This document shows positions 44,212-52,783 of a stretch of 64,000 bases of DNA, piece by piece (within the stretch, counting starts at the first letter, position 1; each line of letters opens with the position of its first letter). The stretch is from Merdivicinus sp050943495. GTDB lineage: Bacteria; Bacillota; Clostridia; Oscillospirales; Ruminococcaceae. The notes beneath the pieces are model-generated. The model made no database searches. It was given only the letters and a program-made list of their open reading frames with translations, and was not told where the DNA came from. The translations under genes were made by a program, and so were the position numbers. The DNA is taken from contig JBMNPH010000003.1 in assembly GCA_050943495.1 (NCBI GenBank), forward strand, positions 62,001-126,000, given 5' to 3'.

Positions 44212-46392
44212 TCAATCGTTGCTCAGTTTGGATGTCTGGCGCTGCGCCATGACAAGATTATAGTAAACCGATTTGTTGCGAAGCAGTTCCATATGGGTGC
44301 CGATTTCGGCAATCCGCCCCTTATCCAGCACGACCAGACGATCCGCATGCTGAAGGGTAGACAGCCGGTGCGCAATGGCAAATGTTGTCCGATTCTGTGT
44401 CAGACGTCCGATGGCTTCCTGAATCAGCTTCTCGGTTTCGGTGTCCAGCGAAGCAGTTGCTTCATCCAGAATCAGAATCTTCGGATCGCGCAGGATCGCC
44501 CGCGCAATTGCAATCCGCTGTTTTTCACCGCCCGAAAGCTTATAGCCTTTATTGCCGATAAACTCCTGATAGGCATTGGGCATCTTGCAGATAAAGTTGT
44601 GTGCATTGGCGATTTTTGCCGCCTCCACAACCTCCTCCATCGTAGCATCCGGCTTGGCATAGAGGATATTATCGAGCACTGTCCCCTCGAACAGGTAGGT
44701 TTCCTGCAATACCACACCGATCTGACTGCGAAGGGAATGCTGCTCAATATCCCGCAAATCCACACCGTCAATCCGAATCGAGCCGGAACTTACGTCGTAG
44801 AGCCGCATAATCAGGTTGATGAGGGTAGATTTTCCCACACCGGAAGGACCAACAATACCGATCATTTCGCCCGGTTTTACCTCGAAACTGATGTTTTTGA
44901 GAACCGGCTTATAGACCTTGTAGCCAAATCCGACGTTGTCAAAAGATACGGCGCCCTGAATGTCCAACTCCACCGGATTTTCCCGGTCCGGAACATCCTC
45001 TTTCTCGTCGATGACCTCATAGATGCGGGCGGCGCTGACACCGCATTCCGCCACATACCGCGGCAGCATAATGATCCAGCGCAGCGGTCCGTAGATCATC
45101 CCGATATAGGCAGAAAACTGGATCAGACTTCCCAGCGTCAGATTGCCGGCAAGTACCTGCTGTCCGCCGAAATACAGGTAGAAATATTCCCCCATCGTCA
45201 CAACAAATGTAATGATCGGAAAGAACAGGTACCAGAATTTGTCCGCCTTATACATGCTGTCCGCGAAACGTGCGGAATATCCTGCATAATGCTCGATTTC
45301 ACGCTTCTCGCTGCCGTAGGTCTTTACCACCATGATACCGCTCAGGATATCGTAGAGCCGGGATTCCGACTGGCTGAACCGGTTCCATACCAACGAATAT
45401 TTGCGATGGATGTACTTGAAAATCACTCGGGTCGCGATCGCTGCCAGCGGTACCGGAATCAGCACAAGCAAGGTCAGCTTCCAGTTTAGGGTCAGCATTA
45501 CCGCCAGAATGACCACAGTGGACAAAATCCGCACGACCGCTTCCTTGCCGTGACCCGCTACAAACTCCTGAATTTTTTCAGTATCGCTGGAAATACGCTT
45601 GATCTGTTCGCCGGTAGGACGTTTCGTGATGGATTTCATCGACTGTTCCTGAATTTTAGCGAACAAATCCTCCCGCAGATCCCGGCCGACCGAAAAGGAA
45701 ACTTTGGAGGTGCATCTCTCATTGAGCATTTCCAACCCCATCATCACCAGCGGGAAGAGCAGATAAATCCCAAAAATGATCAGCAAACTGCGATAATCCT
45801 CATTTTTCGGCGTAATGTAGTCGTCTATAACGATTCGCTGCAAATAGGGGTATACAATCCAAAGCATCTGGATCGTAGCAGTTGCAAGCACTGCTGCGAT
45901 CAGTGACCAGCGGTACCGCAGAGAAAGTCCAACAATCCGCCACAAATATTTTCCCTTTTTCTCACAGTGGAAGCAGACACTGCTTCCTTCCGGCAGAATA
46001 CTGCCGCATTTCGGGCAGCTTCGCATTCCGCTTTCCGGATCCGGTTTGGGAAAAACGCCCGTTTCCCGCTGATATTCCAGCATTTTCCCCATCTCGGCAA
46101 AGGCGCTCAGCTGATCCTGTGTACAAATGCAAAGCTGTTCCGGTTTCCCGTTTCGCACAATCCCAAAAGTACCGCTTCCAACCAGCTGACCCGTTGTATA
46201 TTCCTCAATCTCCTCCAGCCCGCACCGGAAAAACTCAGTTCCGTCCCGAAACAGAATCAATTCTTTTTCGGTTACGGCACACACACCATGCACCGGATTT
46301 CCCCTGCCGTCCAAGCTGAAGTCCAGGCTGTAAATCGGAGTTTCTCCCAAAAGAGGAAGAACCTCCTCCAGCCTGTCTGCCATAAAGTTCAT
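44212..46392 (-). CDS. ABC exporter with N-terminal PH-like and zinc-ribbon extension (second of pair)
   Basis: 726 residues, about 150 longer than a usual half-exporter. The extension has a small beta-rich domain (about 1-110; ELILFRDGTEFFRCGLEEIEEY) and a zinc ribbon, CPKCGSILPEGSSVCFHC. Then come six membrane helices and an ATPase with GPSGVGKST, LSGGEKQRIAIARA, ILILDEATASLD and IAHRLST. Last gene of a three-gene leftward operon with DUF1854 (33 bp upstream) and a sister ABC exporter of the same build, so the two probably form a heterodimer. Both ATP sites look catalytic. ATG at 46392 has GGAGGGA. Confidence 0.85.
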   Translation of the reverse strand: MNFMADRLEEVLPLLGETPIYSLDFSLDGRGNPVHGVCAVTEKELILFRDGTEFFRCGLEEIEEYTTGQLVGSGTFGIVRNGKPEQLCICTQDQLSAFAEMGKMLEYQRETGVFPKPDPESGMRSCPKCGSILPEGSSVCFHCEKKGKYLWRIVGLSLRYRWSLIAAVLATATIQMLWIVYPYLQRIVIDDYITPKNEDYRSLLIIFGIYLLFPLVMMGLEMLNERCTSKVSFSVGRDLREDLFAKIQEQSMKSITKRPTGEQIKRISSDTEKIQEFVAGHGKEAVVRILSTVVILAVMLTLNWKLTLLVLIPVPLAAIATRVIFKYIHRKYSLVWNRFSQSESRLYDILSGIMVVKTYGSEKREIEHYAGYSARFADSMYKADKFWYLFFPIITFVVTMGEYFYLYFGGQQVLAGNLTLGSLIQFSAYIGMIYGPLRWIIMLPRYVAECGVSAARIYEVIDEKEDVPDRENPVELDIQGAVSFDNVGFGYKVYKPVLKNISFEVKPGEMIGIVGPSGVGKSTLINLIMRLYDVSSGSIRIDGVDLRDIEQHSLRSQIGVVLQETYLFEGTVLDNILYAKPDATMEEVVEAAKIANAHNFICKMPNAYQEFIGNKGYKLSGGEKQRIAIARAILRDPKILILDEATASLDTETEKLIQEAIGRLTQNRTTFAIAHRLSTLQHADRLVVLDKGRIAEIGTHMELLRNKSVYYNLVMAQRQTSKLSND

Positions 46393-46424
46393 GATATTCC
46401 CTCCTTTATCAGGAAGTGCTGTCA

Positions 46425-46922
46425 TTAGATATACATTTCAATTTTCTGCCGGTTCTCCCGGCTGAGTGCATGGATATCCTGAATGCAATAGCGATTTCCC
46501 TGGACATCCACGATGTTGACTGTCTTTTCGTGAACCAACCGCAAATTGGAGGTGACATCCGCAATACAGATGGTCTTTTTCCCCAATTCGGTTGTGATTT
46601 CCATATAGACATACCCGAGTTTCTCTTCGATTTTCCCGATTTTCTCAATATTCGGGATAAAATATTTATATCGAAGATAGCCCCGTAGCTTTTCCTGCTG
46701 TTCTGCAGGCAATTCCGTAATTTCCTGTAAAATTCCCAGTTCCCGATTCCCATCTTCATTCGATATCGATACCGATAGCATTCCTTCCGGATGCTGAAAC
46801 GGGAACAGACGGGTGATCTGAACCGGTTCATAGTGTTCTCCCTCGTAATCCAGGGAGAGAATCCCATTTTCACTCAGTGAAAAGCAGAGCGAAGTGGGAG
46901 ACAAATAGGATAAGGTGCTCAT
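46425..46922 (-). CDS. DUF1854 family protein
   Basis: 165 residues. The core VQITRLFPFQHPEGMLSVSISNEDGNRELGILQEITEL matches DUF1854, a small soluble domain regularly found beside ABC exporters of this type. In some bacteria such a protein and its transporter are annotated as cyanophycin-associated; no cyanophycin gene is seen here. It lies between the two zinc-ribbon ABC genes with gaps of 11 and 32 bp, so it is a likely partner or regulator of that exporter. ATG at 46922 after AAAGGAG. Confidence 0.75.
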   Translation of the reverse strand: MSTLSYLSPTSLCFSLSENGILSLDYEGEHYEPVQITRLFPFQHPEGMLSVSISNEDGNRELGILQEITELPAEQQEKLRGYLRYKYFIPNIEKIGKIEEKLGYVYMEITTELGKKTICIADVTSNLRLVHEKTVNIVDVQGNRYCIQDIHALSRENRQKIEMYI

Positions 46923-46933
46923 AGCCGCTCCTT

Positions 46934-49207
46934 TCATTCCTGGTTGATGAATTTCAGCGAATCCAGCTGAATCTTATGCAGATTGAAATAAACACCACGC
47001 TTATCCAGCAATTCGCGATGAGTCCCGATTTCACAAAGTTTTCCATTATCAATGACCGCCAGCAAGTCCGCATCCCGCAAGGTTGACAGGCGATGTGCAA
47101 TGGAAATAATTGTTTTTCCGGCCCGCAGCTTTTCGATCGCAGTCTGGATATTCCGCTCGGTCTGAGTATCCATCGCCGCGGTTGCTTCATCCAGAATCAG
47201 AATTGTGGGATTCTGCAGGATTGCCCTTGCAATCGAAAGACGCTGTTTCTCTCCGCCGGACAGCTGAACACCGCCGTTTCCGACCATCGTATCGTATCCT
47301 TCCGGAAACCGCAGAATGAAATCGTGGGCAAAGGCTGCTTTTGCTGCCGCAACGACTTCCTCCATACTGGCATCTGGACGGGCATACCGAATATTTTCTG
47401 CGATTGTCCCCATAAACAGGTAAGTTTCCTGGGTTACAACCCCGATATTACGTCGCAGATCTTCAAACGCGATCTGCCGGATATTGACGCCGTCTATTGT
47501 AATTTCTCCTTCTGTCACGTCATACAGGCGGGAAATCAGGTTAATAATGGTGGATTTTCCGGCGCCAGTTTTACCTACCAATCCGATCATCTGACCGGAT
47601 TTGACTTCAAAACTGACATTCTTGATCACCGGCCGGCCAACTTCATATTCAAAGGAAATATCCTGTACCGAAATATTGCCTTTCATCCGATCGATCCGTA
47701 CCGGATTGTCGCTTTCCCGCACCGATGGTTCCGTATCCAGAATCTCAAACATGCGGGACGCCGCATCCATCGCACGGGCAACCGGGTTCGCCGCATTGAT
47801 AAAGTATTCGATACAGTTCAGGGTCATATCCGCATATGCAATCAGAGCGGTCAACGCACCCAGCGTCAATTTCCCCTGAATGGCAAAAATTGCGCCGATC
47901 CCGAAAATGACAATCTCCGATACCCGATATGCCATCCGGATCACCGGAAAATGAGCCGCATTATAATATCCAATGTTCATCCGGGACTGCCAGTAGCCAG
48001 TATTCTTGCCGGAGAAACGACGGATTTCCTGTTTTTCCCGCGCAAAGGATTTGACAACTTTTTGGCCGCCGAGCGAATCCGTCACCGTCGATTTCAGAGA
48101 TCGGATTGCCCGATGCTGCCGCCGCTGCAGCTGTTTGAGACGTTTTTCTGCCTTGACGACAAAGTACGCAACCAGCAGGATTGCCAGAAAAATCAAAATA
48201 GTCAGCGGTATGCTAATTGTTGACATTATAATAACCAAACCAACAATAGTCAGTCCACTTACTATATACATTGGCACCAGATCTACAAAAAACCAGTACA
48301 ACCAATCAGCATCGTCATCAATCCGGTTCATGAGGGTTCCGGTCGCCTTACTCATAAAAAAGCTGACCGAAAGCCGCTGCATGGATGAAAAAATTTTCAC
48401 CCGCAGATTATGTAAGACCTGACAAGAGATCTTGCTGACAATAATCCCATACACAGAACTGAAAAAGGTTGAGGCCAGCTTAATCGTAAAGATCACCAAT
48501 ACCATCTGAAGCAGCATGCCGTAAAAACGTCCAGTTCCATCCGCTCCCGGCGGCGTCAAGACCTGATCGTAAAACATCCGAGAACTGAATAGGGGGACAA
48601 TCAAGGTCAGCAAGCTGCTCAATATCATCATCACAAAGATCAAAACTGCTTCCTTTTTAAAGGAACGGTACTCCTTGATCAGCCGGAAAAAGGATGCCCG
48701 TGCCGAAAGACAGTTTGGACATATCCGGCGTTCCTGATTGGGATATGGCCGTTTGCATTTCGGACAGCATTTATGCTCATCTTTCAATCCACTGTCATCA
48801 ATCGGTTTTCCATCCCGCAAAGCAAGAATCCGTCCTTTAAACTTCTCAAAAAGTCCGATTAAAGAAATCGACAGCCTGCATACCATCACTTCCTCCTCAT
48901 CAGTCCGAATCAAAAAGGAGGATACGGTATGAAGTCTGTCGATGACAACGTCTCGGATTTCTTTGAGCGGGATACACCGAAAATCTGTACATTCGTAGGT
49001 GACTACGGTTTCACGTTTTCGTTGATCCACAAATTTTTCATGTCCCCATAAGATACAGAGATCTTGGACGGTCAGCGCCAGATAAATTTCCTGATATTGA
49101 TTTTCTCTTGAAACATCCGCTTTTGCCGTATAGCGGATATCCGCAGCCGCAACTCCGCGATCTGCAAATGCCTGTTCTACTGATTTAGGTAAATTAATAA
49201 AAAACAC
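46934..49207 (-). CDS. ABC exporter with N-terminal PH-like and zinc-ribbon extension (first of pair)
   Basis: 757 residues from a GTG start with GAAAGGAGG seven bases upstream; the frame remains open a further 39 codons without a ribosome site. The N-terminal beta-rich domain (YLALTVQDLCILWG ... IRDVVIDRLHTVSSFLI) and zinc ribbon CCPKCKRPYPNQERRICPNC precede a six-helix exporter domain and an intact ATPase (GKTGAGKST, LSGGEKQRLSIARA, ILILDEATAAMD, IAHRLST). The matching architecture of the gene at 44212-46392 suggests a heterodimer; the soluble extensions probably sense a ligand or bind the DUF1854 protein. Substrate unknown. Confidence 0.85.
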   Translation of the reverse strand: MFFINLPKSVEQAFADRGVAAADIRYTAKADVSRENQYQEIYLALTVQDLCILWGHEKFVDQRKRETVVTYECTDFRCIPLKEIRDVVIDRLHTVSSFLIRTDEEEVMVCRLSISLIGLFEKFKGRILALRDGKPIDDSGLKDEHKCCPKCKRPYPNQERRICPNCLSARASFFRLIKEYRSFKKEAVLIFVMMILSSLLTLIVPLFSSRMFYDQVLTPPGADGTGRFYGMLLQMVLVIFTIKLASTFFSSVYGIIVSKISCQVLHNLRVKIFSSMQRLSVSFFMSKATGTLMNRIDDDADWLYWFFVDLVPMYIVSGLTIVGLVIIMSTISIPLTILIFLAILLVAYFVVKAEKRLKQLQRRQHRAIRSLKSTVTDSLGGQKVVKSFAREKQEIRRFSGKNTGYWQSRMNIGYYNAAHFPVIRMAYRVSEIVIFGIGAIFAIQGKLTLGALTALIAYADMTLNCIEYFINAANPVARAMDAASRMFEILDTEPSVRESDNPVRIDRMKGNISVQDISFEYEVGRPVIKNVSFEVKSGQMIGLVGKTGAGKSTIINLISRLYDVTEGEITIDGVNIRQIAFEDLRRNIGVVTQETYLFMGTIAENIRYARPDASMEEVVAAAKAAFAHDFILRFPEGYDTMVGNGGVQLSGGEKQRLSIARAILQNPTILILDEATAAMDTQTERNIQTAIEKLRAGKTIISIAHRLSTLRDADLLAVIDNGKLCEIGTHRELLDKRGVYFNLHKIQLDSLKFINQE

Positions 49208-49334
49208 ACAGGCGCCTCCTTTCAAAAATCGTTTCGCTGTTTTGTCTTCTGAATTAATTTTGACTCTTACCTCCGTGCCGATCATTCGACGGTCTTCTGT
49301 GCGTTCATGCAGCCGTATGTGCACAGTACTTATT

Positions 49335-49363
49335 ATTTTATCAAACTTTATTCCATTTGTAAA
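49335..49363 (-). promoter_or_regulatory. Promoter of the zinc-ribbon ABC/DUF1854 operon
   Basis: Minus strand: -35 TTTACA (49358-49363), 17-bp spacer, -10 TAAAAT (49335-49340). It leaves a leader of about 120 nt before the GTG start. Confidence 0.6.
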
Positions 49364-49443
49364 TATTTTTTGCGTTTTTTACCATAAAAAATAAAAAAAA
49401 TATGTAGTCATTTTTTCCATAAACTTTTTTATACCAAAATAGA

Positions 49444-49511
49444 AATATTCATTCTTGAATGTATATGCAGAATATTCAATGATTATACATTACTATACAA
49501 TCAAATATTCA
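49444..49511. promoter_or_regulatory. Three AATATTCA repeats, possible ArgR-type boxes
   Basis: AATATTCA at 49444-49451, 49471-49478 and 49504-49511, within dyad-rich sequence such as CATTCTTGAATG. They resemble half-sites of arginine-repressor boxes and lie upstream of an amino-acid importer. Suggestive only. Confidence 0.35.
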
Positions 49512-49604
49512 TGTTATTTCCTATGAAAAGCTACCTATTTTTTATTTATTTGCCGTCAAGTTGTATAAACTTTCAGAAAATTCGCCTTTTTCTGCAAAAA
49601 TCAC

Positions 49605-49633
49605 TTGCTTTTCCAGCAGGGATGTGGTACAGT
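49605..49633 (+). promoter_or_regulatory. Promoter of the amino-acid ABC importer operon
   Basis: -35 TTGCTT (49605-49610), 17-bp spacer, -10 TACAGT (49628-49633), 40 bp before the start codon. Confidence 0.65.
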
Positions 49634-49672
49634 ATGGATAACAAAAAAATCTGTACAAAGGATGGATTAACG

Positions 49673-50566
49673 ATGAAATTAAAAAAATTATCTGCCATTA
49701 TGCTGGCAGCTGTTCTGACATTTGCCCTTGCATCTTGTGGTGAAACTACTACGGAATCTTCTACTGCAACAGAATCTTCGGCAGCCGCCGAATCCTCCAC
49801 CACTGAATCCAGCACGGTAGAATCTTCCGCAGATGCAGCTGCACAAGATCCTACTGCTGTCTTGACCGATGCTAAAATTGGTGTACAGCTTGGCACAACC
49901 GGTGACTTATACATCTCCGATGATATTGATGCTGGTAACCTCGGCAGTGCGGAAATTATTCAGTATAACAAAGGTATGGAAGCTGTTCTGGCACTGACTC
50001 AGGGTAAAGTTGATGCCGTTGTTATCGATAATGAACCTGCTAAAGTTTTTGTAGAAGAAAACGAAGGCTTAAAAATTCTTGATACTGCCTATACCGAAGA
50101 AGACTATGCCATTTGTATCGCCAAAGACAATACTGAGCTGAAGGATCAGTTCAACCAAGCGATTGCTGAACTGAAAGAGGATGGTACCCTTCAACAGCTT
50201 CTTGACTATTACATTAATGGCGTAGAAGGTGCAACGCCTTATGAATCTCCTGAAGGCATCACCTATGATGGTAAGCTCATCATGGCAACCAACGCGGAAT
50301 TCCCTCCTTATGAGTACCATGACAGCAGCAGCGGCCAAGATGAAATCTGCGGTCTCGACGTTGATTTTGCCCGTGCCATCTGTGATAAGCTCGGCAAAGA
50401 GCTGGAAGTCAGCGACATGGCGTTTGACTCTATCATTGCCGCTGTTACCTCCGGCAAAGCTGATTTCGGTGCAGCAGGTATGACCGTTACAGAGGAACGT
50501 TTGGAAAGCATCGACTTTACCGATTCCTATTGCACCGGCGTTCAGGTCGTTATTGTAAAAGAATAA
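49673..50566 (+). CDS. Amino-acid ABC transporter substrate-binding lipoprotein, apparently circularly permuted
   Basis: 297 residues. Lipoprotein signal with lipobox LASC (Cys22), then a Ser/Thr/Glu/Ala-rich linker (23-60). The family-3 binding fold follows with its two halves exchanged: residues 68-182 hold what is normally the C-terminal half (KIGVQLGTTGDLY ... KVDAVVIDNEPAK ... LKEDGTLQQLLDYYI). A linker follows, and residues 200-297 hold the usual N-terminal half (KLIMATNAEFPPYEY ... GLDVDFARAICDKLG ... AAGMTVTEERLESIDF). Ligand residues of amino-acid binders (GTTG, Arg in TEER, Asp in VIDNE) are kept, so it should be functional outside the membrane. It is followed by its permease and ATPase. 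Start ATG after AAAGGATGG. Confidence 0.88.
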   Translation: MKLKKLSAIMLAAVLTFALASCGETTTESSTATESSAAAESSTTESSTVESSADAAAQDPTAVLTDAKIGVQLGTTGDLYISDDIDAGNLGSAEIIQYNKGMEAVLALTQGKVDAVVIDNEPAKVFVEENEGLKILDTAYTEEDYAICIAKDNTELKDQFNQAIAELKEDGTLQQLLDYYINGVEGATPYESPEGITYDGKLIMATNAEFPPYEYHDSSSGQDEICGLDVDFARAICDKLGKELEVSDMAFDSIIAAVTSGKADFGAAGMTVTEERLESIDFTDSYCTGVQVVIVKE

Positions 50567-50585
50567 GAAGAAGCCGGATATATGC

Positions 50586-50625
50586 GCAAGGGACAGATTG
50601 AGTGAAGCCACTCTCTGTCCCTTGC
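50586..50625 (+). other. Intercistronic stem-loop after the binding-protein gene
   Basis: GCAAGGGACAGA (50586-50597) pairs perfectly with 50614-50625, with inner GAGTG/CACTC pairing and an AAGC loop. There is no T-run. It probably stabilises the upstream mRNA so that more binding protein than permease is made. Confidence 0.7.
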
Positions 50626-50653
50626 CGTGTCCATTCAGAAAAGGGGGATTGTC

Positions 50654-51370
50654 TTGCAGGATTTTTTTATCAACCTGTGGAATAATTTTACGGATTCTTT
50701 TTACCGCAACTTTATTGAAGATAACCGCTGGACCTATTTGACAAGCGGCTTAATCAACACCCTGCTGATTACATTAGGTGCGTTGATTGTTGGCGTTGTG
50801 CTGGGATTTGCGATTGCCATGATTCGTACCACACATGACCGAACTGGAAAGCTTAGTTTTCCTAACGCTATTGCTAAACTGTATCTTACCGTTATTCGCG
50901 GAACCCCGGTAGTAGTACAGTTAATGATTATTTATTTCGGAATCTTTGCATCAGTCCAAATCAACGCAGTCCTCGTTGCGATTATCGCATTTGGCTTAAA
51001 TTCGGCGGCATATGTTGCTGAAATTTTCCGTTCTGGTATTATGAGCATCGATCCTGGCCAGATGGAAGCTGGCCGTAGCCTTGGACTCAATTATAGCCAG
51101 ACTACTTGGAAAATCATAATGCCGCAGGCACTGAAAAATGTTCTGCCTGCTCTGGGCAACGAGATGATTACCCTTTTGAAAGAAACCTCAGTTGCCGGCT
51201 ACATTGGCCTGCGTGACCTTACCAAAGGCGGCGACCTGATTCGAAGCCGTACATTCGCGGCGTTCATGCCGTTACTGGCTGTTGCAGCTGTCTATCTGAT
51301 TCTAGTATTAGGACTGCAATATCTTGTCGGTAAGATGGAAAGGAGGTTGGGCAAGAGTGATCGCCGTTAA
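50654..51370 (+). CDS. Amino-acid ABC transporter permease
   Basis: 238 residues, polar amino-acid (HisM/GlnP) family, about five membrane helices: YLTSGLINTLLITLGALIVGVVLGFAIAMI opens the core. The conserved cytoplasmic EAA-type loop that docks the ATPase is EAGRSLGLNYSQTTWKIIMPQA. Start is TTG at 50654 with AAGGGGGA upstream; a GTG at 50627 lacks a site. A single permease gene implies a homodimer. It overlaps the ATPase gene by 14 bp. Confidence 0.93.
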   Translation: MQDFFINLWNNFTDSFYRNFIEDNRWTYLTSGLINTLLITLGALIVGVVLGFAIAMIRTTHDRTGKLSFPNAIAKLYLTVIRGTPVVVQLMIIYFGIFASVQINAVLVAIIAFGLNSAAYVAEIFRSGIMSIDPGQMEAGRSLGLNYSQTTWKIIMPQALKNVLPALGNEMITLLKETSVAGYIGLRDLTKGGDLIRSRTFAAFMPLLAVAAVYLILVLGLQYLVGKMERRLGKSDRR

Positions 51371-52082
51371 AAATCTGTGTAAATCATTCGGTACACTAGA
51401 TGTCCTAAAGGATATTACCACCGAAATTAAAAAAGGTGAAAAGGTCGTTATTGTCGGGCCGTCCGGTTCCGGAAAGAGTACCTTCCTCCGCTGCCTCAAT
51501 CTCTTGGAAACTCCCACTTCCGGCGAAATCTGGTTTGAAGGCGAACAGATTAATTCTCCCAAATGCAACATCGACCTTCTCCGACGTAAGATGGGAATGG
51601 TATTCCAGCATTTTAATCTCTTTCCCCATTTGACTATTCTGCGCAATATCACATTAGTTCCTGTCACCTTGAAGCTCCAGACCCCAGCTGAAGCAGAGGA
51701 AAAGGCTATGGCTCTTTTGAAGCGAATTGGATTGGCCGATAAAGCAAATACCTATCCTGCCATGCTTTCGGGCGGGCAAAAACAGCGGATCGCTATTGTA
51801 CGAGCACTGGCCATGAATCCGGATGTGATGCTTTTTGACGAGCCCACTTCTGCTCTCGACCCCGAAATGGTCGGCGAAGTTCTCCAACTGATGAAGGAAT
51901 TGGCAGATGACGGAATGACTATGGTGTGTGTTACCCATGAAATGGGATTTGCCCGCGAAGTTGCCAACCGTGTCCTCTTCATGGATGACGGCAAAATCAT
52001 GGAAGACTCCTACAATCCAGCTGAATTCTTTGCTAATCCGCAAAATCCGCGTGCAAAGGAATTCCTATCCAAAGTACTTTAA
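51357..52082 (+). CDS. Amino-acid ABC transporter ATP-binding protein (GlnQ-like)
   Basis: 241 residues from GTG. Walker A GPSGSGKST, Q-loop VFQHFNLFPHLT, signature LSGGQKQRIAIVRA, Walker B VMLFDEPTSALDPEM, switch His CVTHEMGFA: all typical of polar amino-acid importers. The AAAGGAGG site lies inside the end of the permease gene, indicating coupled translation. Followed by a strong terminator. With the lipoprotein and permease it makes a complete importer; the exact amino acid is not predictable from sequence. Confidence 0.95.
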   Translation: MIAVKNLCKSFGTLDVLKDITTEIKKGEKVVIVGPSGSGKSTFLRCLNLLETPTSGEIWFEGEQINSPKCNIDLLRRKMGMVFQHFNLFPHLTILRNITLVPVTLKLQTPAEAEEKAMALLKRIGLADKANTYPAMLSGGQKQRIAIVRALAMNPDVMLFDEPTSALDPEMVGEVLQLMKELADDGMTMVCVTHEMGFAREVANRVLFMDDGKIMEDSYNPAEFFANPQNPRAKEFLSKVL

Positions 52083-52096
52083 AGTATTCTATATTA

Positions 52097-52138
52097 AAAT
52101 TCCCGGATGGATTTTTTAATCCATCCGGGAATTTTTTA
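52097..52138. terminator. Bidirectional terminator after the amino-acid importer
   Basis: 16-bp perfect stem AATTCCCGGATGGATT (52099-52114) with 52119-52134, loop TTTT, then TTTTTA; the A-run on the left serves the convergent operon. Confidence 0.93.
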
Positions 52139-52783
52139 TTTCTCAAATAATTCCATCTCCACACAGGCACATAAAGCATGATACAGAGCCAGATGATATT
52201 CCTGAATCCGGAAAGTCTCCAATTCCGGCGCACGAAGTGTCGCATCTGCCAGCGCGGAAAGACGGCTCTCTCGTTGTCCGGTCAGTGCGATGATCTTCAC
52301 GCCTTTTGCTTTTGCGGCAATCGCCGCATTCACCACATTTGCAGAATTTCCTGAAGTCGAAAGGGCAATCAGAACATCTCCCGGAACTCCATAGGCAAAT
52401 ACCTGCTGCGCAAACAACATATCCGGCTGCACATCGTTCAGAAAAGCTGTCATCAGTGCGGTCTGGCTCACCAGAGAGATAGCTGGCAGTCCGCGCTGCA
52501 GTCCTGCTGCAAAGCCTTCCGGATCCGCACATCCTGTTTTCCGGATGGATTCCTGTTCTGCCTGGGTCAATGGCCGTTTCAGCAGAAATCCCTTCATCAG
52601 CTCTCCTACAATATGCTCGCTGTCCGCCGCACTTCCTCCATTTCCGCAACTTAGCAATTTGCCGCCCTTCTGAAAACAATGGCAAATAAGTTCTACTGCA
52701 GTTTCAAAATTCGGCCGCATACTTTCCAATTCCGGGATCCGTGCAAAGAGAGAGTCCTCCATCTTTTTTGCCCGTTCATTCAT
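52136..52783 (-). CDS. SIS-domain isomerase, GmhA-like (phosphoheptose isomerase family)
   Basis: 215 residues. Motifs match sedoheptulose-7-phosphate isomerase: LSCGNGGSAADSEHIVGELM (phosphate loop, with His and Glu in the zinc-ligand positions), GDVLIALSTSGNSANVVNA, and QEYHLALYHALC supplying the C-terminal Gln/His ligands. In lipopolysaccharide or S-layer pathways GmhA is the first heptose enzyme. Here it ends a six-gene operon with a HldE-like kinase, a HAD phosphatase and a GH38 mannosidase, but without a nucleotidyltransferase, so a catabolic role for a related ketose phosphate is possible. ATG at 52783 overlaps the HAD gene by 8 bp. Confidence 0.82.
   Translation of the reverse strand: MNERAKKMEDSLFARIPELESMRPNFETAVELICHCFQKGGKLLSCGNGGSAADSEHIVGELMKGFLLKRPLTQAEQESIRKTGCADPEGFAAGLQRGLPAISLVSQTALMTAFLNDVQPDMLFAQQVFAYGVPGDVLIALSTSGNSANVVNAAIAAKAKGVKIIALTGQRESRLSALADATLRAPELETFRIQEYHLALYHALCACVEMELFEK

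Larger units (their letters stand above)
49208..49672. other. 465-bp divergent AT-rich intergenic region
   Basis: Between the leftward zinc-ribbon ABC operon and the rightward amino-acid ABC operon. It holds a promoter for each and three AATATTCA repeats, listed separately. No extra gene was found. Confidence 0.7.

Noticed and set aside
46425..46922. Cyanophycin metabolism role for DUF1854 and its transporters
   Set aside because: No cyanophycin synthetase or cyanophycinase is in the window; the label comes from other lineages.
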